Assembly: GCF_029937855.1 (NCBI RefSeq)
Contig: NZ_JAPYPC010000005.1
Span: forward strand, 118,616 to 155,299
Source of the DNA: Christiangramia sp.
Lineage (GTDB): Bacteria > Bacteroidota > Bacteroidia > Flavobacteriales > Flavobacteriaceae
DNA: 36,684 nt
Reading direction: 5' to 3'
Position numbers and translations under genes: made by a program. Positions 15,893 through 24,671 of the stretch are shown piece after piece; position 1 is the stretch's first letter; every line of letters begins with the position of its first letter. Under the pieces are notes generated by a model. That model searched no databases and was not told the origin of the DNA. It saw only the letters and a program-made list of their open reading frames with translations.

Positions 15893-18886
15893 TTACTTCA
15901 CTATGAAACGTTTGACTTTACCAACTTTTCGGGTTCCAACCCTAACAAGATATACTCCTCTGGCTGCATATGACATATCGAGTTCATACACATAGGCATC
16001 CCCATCGTTGAGTACCTGGTTTTCTATCAATCGCTGGCCGCGAATATCGTGTACCGTAATTCGTAAAGGCTGGTCAAAGCTCGTTTCCATGATCACCCGG
16101 TATTGATTTTCCCTAAAAGGATCGGTGACTACCACAAGTTCAGCTTCATCTAAAATAAAGTCTTCAATATCCAGGGTGCTGTCAGTAATATTTACCGAAT
16201 AATCATGAGTGGTTCCATAGGTCATTACGGAACAGGGATCGTTCAAATTTCCGGCAAAATCGGTGTCACCCGCCCGTATCCTTAATAGATGTTGGCCCAG
16301 GCTCGCATTTCGAGGTATGGAAAAGTCATAGGAAAAAGGCTGATTTGCCTGCGGAATAACTTCTGAAGTGATCAAACGTTCTTCATCTTCAAATACGGCG
16401 TTATCGTTAAAATCTATCCATAAAGAGAATTTTTCCCTTTCTCCTTCAGCAAAACCTGTTTCCACGGTTACCGTGTAATCACCCTGGGACCTGTCAAGAT
16501 TAGTAGAGTTTACACTGAAGTCTATATATCCTGTAGTACAGGGAATTCTTTCATTGAGGATTTCTCCCAGTTCAAAATAGAAGATCCCGTCGCCTTGTGA
16601 ACAATCTGAGCCTTCAGGGATACAATTTAAATTGGATACAGAGATAACTTCAGCATCATTGGTAGGATCAAAATCATTTTCTAATCTCGTCCTTGCCTCT
16701 ATTTTGTAAGTTCCGAAGGTCGATAAATTAGCAGTTCTATTAAAGGTATAAATCGCATCTTCCCCAACCTCAAGCACCTGATTATAGGTTTCAACAACCG
16801 GTGCGTTATTACCTATTTGGTAGCTTATCGGAAAATCCTGCTGTGGCTCACCTCCTAAATTAGATATGGTAACAGTAACTTCTTCTGTACTTGTCAAATT
16901 TTCGCCGGTAAATGGAGAATCTATGGAAGTTATCCCAATATCATTGGGAGGGAGGTTTTTTACTTCGGCTTCAAAAGCATCATTATTGGTATTGGAATCA
17001 TTTTCCAGATTAGTAGCAATAGTGATCGTATAAATTTCTCCAATGTCAGAAAGATCTGCGGTTTCTTCAAAGGTAAATTCTGCTGAACTTTCTGCAGCAA
17101 TGGTTTCTTCAAAAATTTCTGTCACCTGCTGCCCGCCATCAACATTATAGGTCACTTCAAAATTAGATTGGGCATTGGTACCATAATTTCTTATTCTTAC
17201 TGTGATTGTTTCCGAAGCTGTAAGCGTTGCATCTTCCGGATTTAATAAGGCCACCACTCCAAGGTCGTTTGGTTCATTTGCAGCAATACGAAAAACTCCC
17301 ACCTTATTTAACCTGTCTGCACCTTCAAAATATTCAGCATTATGCCAAAAAGTAAGGTCATCTACCGGATCTATACTCAAGTGTGCGTAATCCCCGTATC
17401 TACCTTCCGGGCGGGGCTGTGGACTATTTCCTTCCACAATAGATTCTTCCTGGATGGTCATTAAACCTAATTCATCATTTACAAACCTGCCGGTATATCG
17501 TATCGATGGAAAAATTGGGTTGGAAGGATTGTCATTTAATACTGTATAACCCATGGCGATATTTCCCCGAGCGTCTATACCTATACTTCCGCTAAAACGG
17601 TCGCTACCATCTGGAGCATACGTGCCTTCCTGATACACAGTCCACGGTGCTCCATCTGCCTGTTGTCTTAATTCATACCATCTAATCCCTGCATGTTTGG
17701 CCGCAGTTGGTTCGATATCTACTACAAAATTCATTACCACTGAATTATGAGTTCCAAAACGCCTGTATTGCGTCATATACATCATGGCGGCCTGTAGTGC
17801 ATCTATTTCCGGAGTTTCTCCAGGTTGCGGTAGATTCTGAAATCCACCCCCGTCAAAAGTGGCTGTAAAAGGAGAAACTCCATTGGTTATTTCCTGACTT
17901 TCTTCAATAGTAGAAGCTCCAGGGTTACTCCAATCTACATTTATCAACCATAATTTTAAATGATCCTGATTTACACCGGCCCATCCATCGTCCTGCAAAT
18001 AAATTATTGGCGCATCACCCGGTGGAGGCAAATCGCCACCCATTACGCTGAATCCAGCCGGACTGTAAAAACCATTGTTTTGTATTCCCGGAAGAGGAAA
18101 ACCTAGGATGCTCACATTATCATCCCCCTGAAGCATTCTATCCCTTTCCAGCACATAAACAATTTCCTTTCCCTGTGGTTCCAGGGCATCTTTGTTGGTA
18201 GTGATATAATATCCACCATTCCATAAAGAAATTTTTGGATAATCTGGTAATGACTCTAGGTTAAAACGATAGGTAAACCAACCACTATTTACCGGATCCC
18301 CTCCTTGGGAAACCGCAAATAACAATGCAGCCGGAGTGCTACTGCCGCTACCAGGTGTTGCGCTAAATTGCATAAGCACAAACCTATTTGCAGCCTCATC
18401 ATAAAATACGATAGGATCCCCATCATTTTCACCGCTAAAAGCACCGCCTATGCTTTCCAAAGATGAAGGTGGAAGTACCTGGTTTCCCTCTTTATCCCAA
18501 ATTGCGAAAGCGCTGTTCCACGCATTTACATAATGATTTCTACCTACTGCACCCGTAGGATCTGAGGGAGTAGATCTGGTGGAAGCTCCATCAAAGGTTA
18601 GAATTGGAGCTTTTACAGGAATCTCTCCCATTTTGCTTTGCAACGCTGGATCTATTCCCCTTGGAAGACCTTTTCCAGGAACCACTTTGTTAATACCACG
18701 GTTTCTGGGGTTATATAATTTTGGTTTCTCAAAATCCTTTATCAATTTTGCCTTAGACAAGGCCCCTGTTTTTATAACATTGGCAGAATCTATAAATGTT
18801 GGGCCCGCTTTTTCCTGGTTTTGTGAAAAAGCAGCAAGATGAAAAACGAAAAAAAGTGAAATTAGAGATAGTAATTTTTTCATCAT
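15893..18886 (-). CDS. Large secreted protein with CARDB-like, GEVED and type IX secretion sorting domains
   Basis: This protein has 997 residues from the ATG at 18886. A longer frame from 18952 would run through the glyS terminator, so it is rejected. Residues 1-21 form a signal peptide (M-M-K-K-L-L-S-L-I-S-L-F-F-V-F). Residues about 60-520 look like a beta-propeller-type region. Two CARDB-like beta domains follow (about 538-645 and 649-755, each with an N-D-L-G-V or N-D-I-G-I opening). A GEVED domain covers about 765-900 (F-S-L-W-I-D-F-N-D-N-A-V-F-E-D-E-E-R). The last 80 residues are a type A T9SS sorting signal (I-T-V-H-D-I-R-G-Q-R-L, G-V-Y-L-V-R-V, K-V-K-R-F-I-V-K). It is exported to the surface or medium. 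No catalytic motif is visible. Its role could be adhesion or polymer binding. Confidence 0.85.
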   Translation of the reverse strand: MMKKLLSLISLFFVFHLAAFSQNQEKAGPTFIDSANVIKTGALSKAKLIKDFEKPKLYNPRNRGINKVVPGKGLPRGIDPALQSKMGEIPVKAPILTFDGASTRSTPSDPTGAVGRNHYVNAWNSAFAIWDKEGNQVLPPSSLESIGGAFSGENDGDPIVFYDEAANRFVLMQFSATPGSGSSTPAALLFAVSQGGDPVNSGWFTYRFNLESLPDYPKISLWNGGYYITTNKDALEPQGKEIVYVLERDRMLQGDDNVSILGFPLPGIQNNGFYSPAGFSVMGGDLPPPGDAPIIYLQDDGWAGVNQDHLKLWLINVDWSNPGASTIEESQEITNGVSPFTATFDGGGFQNLPQPGETPEIDALQAAMMYMTQYRRFGTHNSVVMNFVVDIEPTAAKHAGIRWYELRQQADGAPWTVYQEGTYAPDGSDRFSGSIGIDARGNIAMGYTVLNDNPSNPIFPSIRYTGRFVNDELGLMTIQEESIVEGNSPQPRPEGRYGDYAHLSIDPVDDLTFWHNAEYFEGADRLNKVGVFRIAANEPNDLGVVALLNPEDATLTASETITVRIRNYGTNAQSNFEVTYNVDGGQQVTEIFEETIAAESSAEFTFEETADLSDIGEIYTITIATNLENDSNTNNDAFEAEVKNLPPNDIGITSIDSPFTGENLTSTEEVTVTISNLGGEPQQDFPISYQIGNNAPVVETYNQVLEVGEDAIYTFNRTANLSTFGTYKIEARTRLENDFDPTNDAEVISVSNLNCIPEGSDCSQGDGIFYFELGEILNERIPCTTGYIDFSVNSTNLDRSQGDYTVTVETGFAEGEREKFSLWIDFNDNAVFEDEERLITSEVIPQANQPFSYDFSIPRNASLGQHLLRIRAGDTDFAGNLNDPCSVMTYGTTHDYSVNITDSTLDIEDFILDEAELVVVTDPFRENQYRVIMETSFDQPLRITVHDIRGQRLIENQVLNDGDAYVYELDMSYAARGVYLVRVGTRKVGKVKRFIVK

Positions 18887-18940
18887 AAGGAGTCTTTCTA
18901 CAATATTTTCTAAAAATAGACATAATCGATTTAATTGAAA

Positions 18941-18976
18941 TAAAAAAGGCAATTAATAAATCAATTGCCTTTTAAA
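18941..18976 (-). terminator. Rho-independent terminator after glyS
   Basis: AAAAGGCAATT (18944-18954) and AATTGCCTTTT (18963-18973) form an 11-bp perfect stem with an 8-base loop. On the minus strand the stem is followed by more T residues and then an AT-rich tail. It ends the glyS message and lies upstream of the T9SS cargo gene. Confidence 0.8.
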
Positions 18977-18998
18977 ATTTTTATTTATTTCTGAAAAT

Positions 18999-20546
18999 TT
19001 ATTGCGAAAAGCCTTTCATCCATGTTTTAAAGTCGGTTTCCTGTCTTATTAAGGCATCCAATTCTTCAATCGCTATCCTTTTCTGTTCCATGCTATCACG
19101 GAACCTAACAGTTACAGCATTGTCTTCTAAAGAATCGTGATCTACGGTAATACAGAGTGGCGTTCCCGCTGCATCCTGGCGACGATATCTTCTTCCAATG
19201 GCGTCTTTCTCATCATATTGCACTTTGAAGTCCCACTTTAGATCATCAAAGATCTTTTGGGCCAGTTCCGGAAGACCATCTTTCTTGACCAATGGCAAAA
19301 TCGCTGCTTTTGTTGGAGCCAGTACCGCAGGAAGTTTTAAAACCGTCCTTGTATTACCATCTCCCAGATCTTCTTCTCTTAAAGAGGAAGAAAGCACAGA
19401 AAGGAACATCCTGTCTAATCCAATAGAGGTTTCAATAACATAAGGCACATAACTCTCCTTCAGTTCAGGGTCATAAAATCTCAATTTTTTCCCTGAATGC
19501 TCTTCATGAGCTTTAAGGTCGAAGTCTGTTCTGGAATGAATTCCTTCCAGTTCTTTAAAACCAAAAGGAAAATTAAATTCTATATCTGTAGCAGCATTTG
19601 CATAGTGAGCCAATTTTTCGTGATCGTGAAAACGATAGTTTTCCTCACCAAGACCTAGCGATCTATGCCAGTTTTGGCGTATTTCTTTCCATTTTTCATA
19701 CCATTCCAACTCTTCTCCAGGACGTACAAAAAATTGCATTTCCATTTGCTCAAATTCCCGCATTCTAAAGATAAATTGCCTGGCAACGATCTCATTTCTG
19801 AAGGCTTTCCCTATTTGAGCAATCCCGAAAGGGATCTTCATTCTTCCCGTTTTCTGAACATTCAGGAAGTTTACAAATATCCCCTGGGCAGTTTCCGGAC
19901 GGAGATATAACTGTGTAGCTGTATCTGCTGATGCCCCAAGCCTTGTGCCAAACATCAGGTTAAATTGTCTTACCTCTGTCCAGTTCTTAGATCCGGTTTC
20001 AGGATCGGCGATTTCCAATTCTTCAATCAGTGCCTTTACATCCTCCAAATCCTCATTAGTAAGGGATTTTGCCAAACGCGCAAGAATTTCTTCCCGGTCT
20101 CCCAAATATCGTTTTACACGCGGATTGGTTTGCTTATACATTTCTTCATCGAAATCTGCTCCAAAGCGTTTTTTTGCTTTAGTAATTTCCTTTTCAGCCT
20201 TCTGAAGCAATTTTTCAGCATAATCTTCTACCAAAACATCTGCACGATAACGCTTTTTAGAATCTTTATTATCTATAAGAGGATCATTAAATGCATCTAC
20301 GTGACCTGAAGCTTTCCAGGTTGTGGGGTGCATCAGGATCGAGGCATCTATTCCCACAATATTCTCGTGAAGCTGCGTCATGCTCCTCCACCAGTAATCT
20401 TTGATATTTTTCTTCAGTTCAGCACCATTCTGCCCATAATCATAAACGGCACTTAAACCGTCATAAATTTCACTGGATGGGAAAATATATCCATACTCCT
20501 TGGCATGGGATATTACGTTTTTAAAAAGATCTTCTTGATTTGCCAT
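18999..20546 (-). CDS. glyS: Glycine--tRNA ligase (homodimeric class II type)
   Basis: This enzyme charges tRNA-Gly with glycine. It is the single-chain alpha2 type, 515 residues, not the bacterial alpha2beta2 form. The N terminus H-A-K-E-Y-G-Y-I-F-P-S-S-E-I-Y matches the family and fixes the ATG at 20546. Class II motif 2 is F-R-N-E-I-x-x-R-Q-F-I-F-R-M-R-E-F-E-Q-M; motif 3 is I-G-L-D-R-M-F. The C-terminal anticodon-binding domain starts near A-P-T-K-A-A-I-L-P-L. It is a single-gene unit with its own terminator. A TATTTTTG box ends only 4 bases before the ATG (see the separate promoter entry). Confidence 0.96.
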   Translation of the reverse strand: MANQEDLFKNVISHAKEYGYIFPSSEIYDGLSAVYDYGQNGAELKKNIKDYWWRSMTQLHENIVGIDASILMHPTTWKASGHVDAFNDPLIDNKDSKKRYRADVLVEDYAEKLLQKAEKEITKAKKRFGADFDEEMYKQTNPRVKRYLGDREEILARLAKSLTNEDLEDVKALIEELEIADPETGSKNWTEVRQFNLMFGTRLGASADTATQLYLRPETAQGIFVNFLNVQKTGRMKIPFGIAQIGKAFRNEIVARQFIFRMREFEQMEMQFFVRPGEELEWYEKWKEIRQNWHRSLGLGEENYRFHDHEKLAHYANAATDIEFNFPFGFKELEGIHSRTDFDLKAHEEHSGKKLRFYDPELKESYVPYVIETSIGLDRMFLSVLSSSLREEDLGDGNTRTVLKLPAVLAPTKAAILPLVKKDGLPELAQKIFDDLKWDFKVQYDEKDAIGRRYRRQDAAGTPLCITVDHDSLEDNAVTVRFRDSMEQKRIAIEELDALIRQETDFKTWMKGFSQ

Positions 20547-20550
20547 GGCG

Positions 20551-20558
20551 CAAAAATA
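20551..20558 (-). promoter_or_regulatory. Possible -7 box for glyS, implying almost no leader
   Basis: The minus strand reads TATTTTTG, then four bases, then the glyS ATG. It fits TAnnTTTG, but it overlaps the T tract of the upstream terminator and has no TTG at 17-23 bases, so a chance match is quite possible. Confidence 0.35.
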
Positions 20559-20590
20559 AAAAAACCGCCCTGAATAATATCCAGGACGGT
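20552..20590 (-). terminator. Rho-independent terminator after the coiled-coil membrane protein gene
   Basis: On the minus-strand RNA, ACCGUCCUG (from 20590) pairs with CAGGGCGGU (to 20564) with one G-U wobble. The tail after it is UUUUUU-A-UUUUU. It ends the 20612-21496 transcript immediately before glyS. Confidence 0.75.
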
Positions 20591-20611
20591 GTTTAAATTA
20601 TTTAATTATAA

Positions 20612-21496
20612 TTAATTCAGCGTGAAACTTCCATTACCAAGAAGCACTGCATCATTATATACATATACTTTGTAGTTACCTTCCAGTAATCTATCCTCAT
20701 TGGTGTTGGCCAGGATACACACATCCAGTTCATCGTTTTCGTAGAAAACTTTTGAGGCCGCACTATATACCATCGTGCCTCCTTCATGCTGTACTACCAG
20801 CTCGTCACCCACAAGTTCATTTTCCGGATTATATACCTGAACGTACATATTTTTTTCACCAGCATCAGCCAGATCATTAGAAGTAATGGTAAAACAGGTT
20901 CGAATCTGGTCTACCCGACGATTATTATCGTTCTCTACCAGCTTCCCGCTATTTCTTACGATGACTCCTTCACCTGAAAGGCTGGTGATCTTTAACCTGG
21001 AAGCTTTGTCAACCTTCGTAGAAAGGCTTTGATTAGTCGTTTGTAAAGAATCAGACAACTTAGTTCGCTGCTCCAGGGCTACACTTGTACTGTCAAGCGA
21101 AGTGGAAAGCATTTGATTTTGCGCACTCAGGCTATCTACCACTCTAAAGAGACGGTCTTTTTCAGCTTTTAAATTACCAATTTCCCTTCTATACCTGGAA
21201 ATTAATACAAGATTGGCTTCATTATCCTGTACTGAATCCAGTAATCTTGAAATTCGATCTCTGGCATTCACAAGATCCTGATCCATGATCTCATTTTCCT
21301 CAATGGCATCATCGTATTTTACGATTAGCTCATTAAGTTCATCTTCTATCACCGATTTTTCCTTCTGCAGGATCTCTTTATTTTCTTTCTCCTCATTATA
21401 AAACTTTATAGTATAAATGCTAAGCGCAACCAGGGCTACAGCAAGAATACCGGTTAAAATCTTTAAAGCGGTATTATTCTTTTTTTCTGTCATCAT
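20612..21496 (-). CDS. Membrane-anchored coiled-coil protein of unknown function
   Basis: I do not recognise a named family. The 294-residue protein has a short cytoplasmic start (M-M-T-E-K-K-N-N-T), one transmembrane helix at about 10-30, then a long coiled coil (about 33-165, rich in E, K, L and regular L/I spacing), and a C-terminal beta-rich domain (about 168-294). That last domain contains a conserved-looking R-T-C-F-T-I and two cysteines, and ends F-T-L-N. The topology suggests a periplasmic rod with a globular head anchored in the inner membrane. Similar proteins in flavobacterial genomes are sometimes labelled chromosome-partitioning-like because of the coiled coil, which is weak evidence. 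It is divergent from comF and has its own terminator. Confidence 0.7.
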   Translation of the reverse strand: MMTEKKNNTALKILTGILAVALVALSIYTIKFYNEEKENKEILQKEKSVIEDELNELIVKYDDAIEENEIMDQDLVNARDRISRLLDSVQDNEANLVLISRYRREIGNLKAEKDRLFRVVDSLSAQNQMLSTSLDSTSVALEQRTKLSDSLQTTNQSLSTKVDKASRLKITSLSGEGVIVRNSGKLVENDNNRRVDQIRTCFTITSNDLADAGEKNMYVQVYNPENELVGDELVVQHEGGTMVYSAASKVFYENDELDVCILANTNEDRLLEGNYKVYVYNDAVLLGNGSFTLN

Positions 21497-21556
21497 AAGT
21501 TTAATTTAGTTCGTAAATTTAGATGTTTAACCATGTATGGTACAAGCCATTAACAA

Positions 21557-22237
21557 ATGTTTCACGATTTCGTCAATCTTCTTTATCCTAGACTGTGTCA
21601 CATTTGTGAGGCAGAATTGCTTAAAAACGAAAAGTTAATTTGTACTTCCTGCCTGCATGACCTGCCAATTACCAGTTACCACCATGATAACGAGAACCCT
21701 GTTAAAAAAGTATTCTATGGCAGAGTAAAGATAGAAAAAGCTACGGCATTATTGCACTTTAGAAAAAAAGCTGGTGTTCAGCGTTTAATTCATGATCTTA
21801 AATATAGGGGACACAGGGAGATTGGTTCTTTTTTAGGCAAATGGCTGGGTACAGAACTTTCAAATTCTGGCTGGGGTGATAATATTGGAGTGGTTATACC
21901 AGTGCCACTACATAAAACCAGGCTACGCCAACGAGGTTACAATCAGGTGGAAGATTTTGGAAAAGAAATTGCGGCAGCCATAAATGCAGAATATGTGGAT
22001 AATGTTCTTCTGAAAATAGATGCTACCCAGACCCAAACCTTTAAAGATCGCTTATCCCGATGGGGAAAACTGGAAGAAACCCTGGCAGTTGAAAATTCAG
22101 CAAAAATTGAAGGAAAGCATATACTTTTGGTTGATGATCTGGTAACCACAGGAGCCACGCTGGAAGCCTGCATTCACAAACTTTACGAAATTCCAGATGT
22201 GAAAATTAGTATTGCTACCATGGCAATTACAGATTAA
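21557..22237 (+). CDS. comF: ComF family protein (phosphoribosyltransferase fold)
   Basis: This 226-residue cytoplasmic protein is of the ComF/GntX type, linked to DNA uptake in naturally competent bacteria. The N-terminal zinc-ribbon cysteines are C-x-x-C at 14-17 and 29-32. The phosphoribosyltransferase domain has the PRPP loop I-L-L-V-D-D-L-V-T-T-G-A-T at 189-201, and the family motif P-V-P-L-H-x-x-R-x-R-x-R-G-Y-N-Q lies near 115-130. The presence of ComF alone does not prove competence, because many non-competent bacteria keep it. It is divergent from the coiled-coil protein gene and lies 60 bases upstream of the Ig-like lipoprotein gene. Confidence 0.92.
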   Translation: MFHDFVNLLYPRLCHICEAELLKNEKLICTSCLHDLPITSYHHDNENPVKKVFYGRVKIEKATALLHFRKKAGVQRLIHDLKYRGHREIGSFLGKWLGTELSNSGWGDNIGVVIPVPLHKTRLRQRGYNQVEDFGKEIAAAINAEYVDNVLLKIDATQTQTFKDRLSRWGKLEETLAVENSAKIEGKHILLVDDLVTTGATLEACIHKLYEIPDVKISIATMAITD

Positions 22238-22239
22238 GC

Positions 22240-22272
22240 TTTGCGTTGTAATTCAAAATAATTGTTTCTTTG
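22240..22272 (+). promoter_or_regulatory. Near-consensus promoter for the Ig-like lipoprotein
   Basis: TTTG (22240-22243), 21 bases, then TTTCTTTG (22265-22272). The second box has one mismatch (T for A) to TAnnTTTG. It ends 25 bases before the ATG at 22298. Confidence 0.4.
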
Positions 22273-22297
22273 CTAAAAAGATTTCAGTTTTTCATCT

Positions 22298-23902
22298 ATG
22301 AAAAAAAAGATACCCGGATTTTTAATTGTTTTGATCTTGCTATTTACTTTGGTACAATGTGCTAAAAAAGGAATGCCAGAGGGAGGTCCTATAGATGAAG
22401 AACCTCCAAAATTTATCCGGGCGAATCCCGAGAATTACAGCACCCAATTTGATAAGGAAGAAATTAGGATCTATTTTGATGAATATATAAAATTAGACAA
22501 GCCACAACAGCAAATTATAATTTCTCCTCCAATGACTCCCAAACCCAATATCATGCCGTTGGGAACTGCGAGAAAAGACATTAAAATAGAAATTTTTGAC
22601 ACGCTGGAAGAAAATACAACCTACACCATCAATTTCGGGAAAAGCATTGTAGACAATAATGAATCCAATCCTTTTAATTATTTTAAATATGTATTTTCTA
22701 CAGGTGACTATATAGATTCCCTTATGGTTTCGGGAACGGTGAAAGATGCCAAATTAAAAGCACCTTCCCAACCAGTTTCAGTCATGCTATATGAGGTAGA
22801 TTCTACCTACACAGACTCTATTGTGTACAAAGAAACACCAAGATATGTTACCTATTCGCAGGATAGTACGTTCGCATTTTCCCTTGAAAATCTAAAAGCC
22901 GGAACTTACAGGATGGTGGGTATCATGGATAAAAATGATAATTACCTATATAATCCCGGCAGTGAAAAAATTGGCTTTATTGCTGAAAATATTACTATCC
23001 CAACAGACAGCACTTATGATATTACCGTATTTAAGGAAGAACTGGATTTTAAACCGAAACGTCCTTCCCATGTAAAAGGCCACAAAATTTTATTTGGTTA
23101 TGAAGGCACTGTAGACCTGGATAGCCTAGATATTAATTTACTTTCAGGCAAACCCGTAGGTTACGAATACCGGGTGGTAAAAGACCCGGCTAAAGACAGC
23201 CTTTATTATTGGTATAATATTAAACCTGAACTGGACAGTCTAAGCTTTGAGGTAGTTACCCCAAAAACCAGGGATACATTACTTGCAAGACTGGGAACTA
23301 TGGACAGGGATTCACTAGAAGTTAGTGCAGAATCTGGCGGAATTAATAAAAACTTTAAATTTTTGGCAAATACGCCCATCGTAGCTCATAATGATGAATT
23401 CATTAGAGTGATGGACAAGGATTCTTCTGAAGTTCCTTTCACCACAGAATTCTTTCCAATGCGAAACGAAGTGGTTTTAAAGTTTGAAAAAGCTCCTTCT
23501 AATAACTACCAGGTTTCAGCATTTCCGGGTGCGATCACAGATCTTTTTCAGGAAACTAATGATACTCTGGTGCAAAGTCTTAGAACCAAGGCGCTGGAAG
23601 ATTATGGGAAGATTATCCTGAATATTCAAAATATCAGGTCGTTTCCTGTAATTGTTCAGCTAACCAATACTAAAGGAGATGTTATAGCCGAAAAATATTC
23701 TGAAAATTCAGGAAATTTCACTTTCGAATTCCTAAATCCCGGGGATTTTCTTGTGCGCGTGATCTATGATACCAATTCAAATATGAAATGGGATACCGGA
23801 AACTACCTCAAAAAACGTAAGCCCGAAAGAATACTTTATTATCGTGATACTATTAATGTAAGAAGCAACTGGGACCAGGTAGAGACCTTTAGTTTAGAGT
23901 AA
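22298..23902 (+). CDS. Lipoprotein with N-terminal bacterial Ig-like (SbsA-type) domain
   Basis: This 534-residue exported lipoprotein has its signal ending at Cys21 (T-L-V-Q-C). Residues about 30-130 form a SbsA-like Ig domain (P-P-K-F-I-R-A-N-P-E-N-Y-S, I-R-I-Y-F-D-E-Y-I-K-L-D, T-T-Y-T-I-N-F-G-K-S-I-V-D-N-N-E). The middle region (about 150-240) looks like a Cna-B/prealbumin-like beta domain (L-K-A-G-T-Y-R-M-V-G-I-M-D-K-N-D-N-Y). A similar fold is probably repeated near the C terminus (L-N-P-G-D-F-L-V-R-V-I-Y-D-T-N-S-N-M-K-W-D-T-G). No catalytic motif is visible. This layout is widespread in Bacteroidetes, often next to comF. The function is unknown. Its 3' end overlaps the convergent nitrilase gene by 14 bases. 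Confidence 0.85.
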   Translation: MKKKIPGFLIVLILLFTLVQCAKKGMPEGGPIDEEPPKFIRANPENYSTQFDKEEIRIYFDEYIKLDKPQQQIIISPPMTPKPNIMPLGTARKDIKIEIFDTLEENTTYTINFGKSIVDNNESNPFNYFKYVFSTGDYIDSLMVSGTVKDAKLKAPSQPVSVMLYEVDSTYTDSIVYKETPRYVTYSQDSTFAFSLENLKAGTYRMVGIMDKNDNYLYNPGSEKIGFIAENITIPTDSTYDITVFKEELDFKPKRPSHVKGHKILFGYEGTVDLDSLDINLLSGKPVGYEYRVVKDPAKDSLYYWYNIKPELDSLSFEVVTPKTRDTLLARLGTMDRDSLEVSAESGGINKNFKFLANTPIVAHNDEFIRVMDKDSSEVPFTTEFFPMRNEVVLKFEKAPSNNYQVSAFPGAITDLFQETNDTLVQSLRTKALEDYGKIILNIQNIRSFPVIVQLTNTKGDVIAEKYSENSGNFTFEFLNPGDFLVRVIYDTNSNMKWDTGNYLKKRKPERILYYRDTINVRSNWDQVETFSLE

Positions 23903-24668
23903 AACTATCGCGATCCTGCAGGAATTTCAGCTTGGTTCTTACTTCCTTAAGACTTTCTTTTTCGATACTGAATTCAGCAATAAATTCATCTGAACGGTTT
24001 AATTCGGTAAGTTCTATCCCCAGCGGATCATAGGCTGCCGAATGTCCGTTATACACATAACCATCCCCATCTTCACCCGTTCTATTCACTCCAATACAGT
24101 ATGCCATATTCTCGATTGCCCGCGCCTTAAGCAGTGCATCCCAGGCATTCACCCTTTTCTCCGGCCAGTTGGCAACATACAACAATAGATCGTAATCTAC
24201 CGTATTACGCGCCCAGACAGGAAACCGAAGATCATAACAAATTAGCGGACAAATTTTCCACCCGTTATAATCAACAATAAGTCTTTCTGTTCCGGCGGTA
24301 TAGGTTTGATCTTCTTTAGCAAGGGTGAACGTATGTCTTTTATCGTAGAGCTTATATGACCCATCTGGAAACACAAAGAATAAACGATTATAATAATTGC
24401 TATTTTCAGAAATAATTACACTTCCTGTTACTGCTGAAGATTTTTCCTTTGCTATTTTACGCATCCAGGTCAAGGTATCAGCTTCTGTTTCCTCTGCTAA
24501 CTTTTCAGCCTTCATACTAAATCCAGTGGTAAACATTTCCGGCAGAATAATCAGTTCAACATCCTCCGAAATTTTATCTATTTCTTCTGAAAAAAGCTTC
24601 CTGTTAGCCTCTGCATCTTCCCAATTCAGGTTTGCCTGTATAAAAGCAATATTTAGTTTTTCCTCCAT
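23889..24668 (-). CDS. Nitrilase-family omega-amidase (YafV/Nit2-like)
   Basis: This carbon-nitrogen hydrolase has 259 residues from the ATG at 24668. The catalytic triad is Glu44 (L-P-E-M-F), Lys110 (D-K-R-H) and Cys144 (I-C-Y-D-L-R-F-P). The short length and the D-K-R-H-T-F, W-P-E-K-R and W-D-A-L-L-K-A-R-A-I-E-N segments fit the omega-amidase group, which hydrolyses alpha-ketoglutaramate or ketosuccinamate in methionine salvage and glutamine transamination. An upstream in-frame TTG at 24683 lies inside the promoter, so the ATG is preferred. That ATG is only 3 bases after the -7 box, suggesting a leaderless message. It is divergent from the 171-residue gene. Confidence 0.88.
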   Translation of the reverse strand: MEEKLNIAFIQANLNWEDAEANRKLFSEEIDKISEDVELIILPEMFTTGFSMKAEKLAEETEADTLTWMRKIAKEKSSAVTGSVIISENSNYYNRLFFVFPDGSYKLYDKRHTFTLAKEDQTYTAGTERLIVDYNGWKICPLICYDLRFPVWARNTVDYDLLLYVANWPEKRVNAWDALLKARAIENMAYCIGVNRTGEDGDGYVYNGHSAAYDPLGIELTELNRSDEFIAEFSIEKESLKEVRTKLKFLQDRDSFTLN

Positions 24669-24671
24669 ATT

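Noticed and set aside
18887-18952. N-terminal extension of the T9SS cargo protein (22 extra residues)
   Set aside because: It would start inside the glyS terminator stem and place a hydrophobic, atypical segment ahead of a perfect signal peptide.
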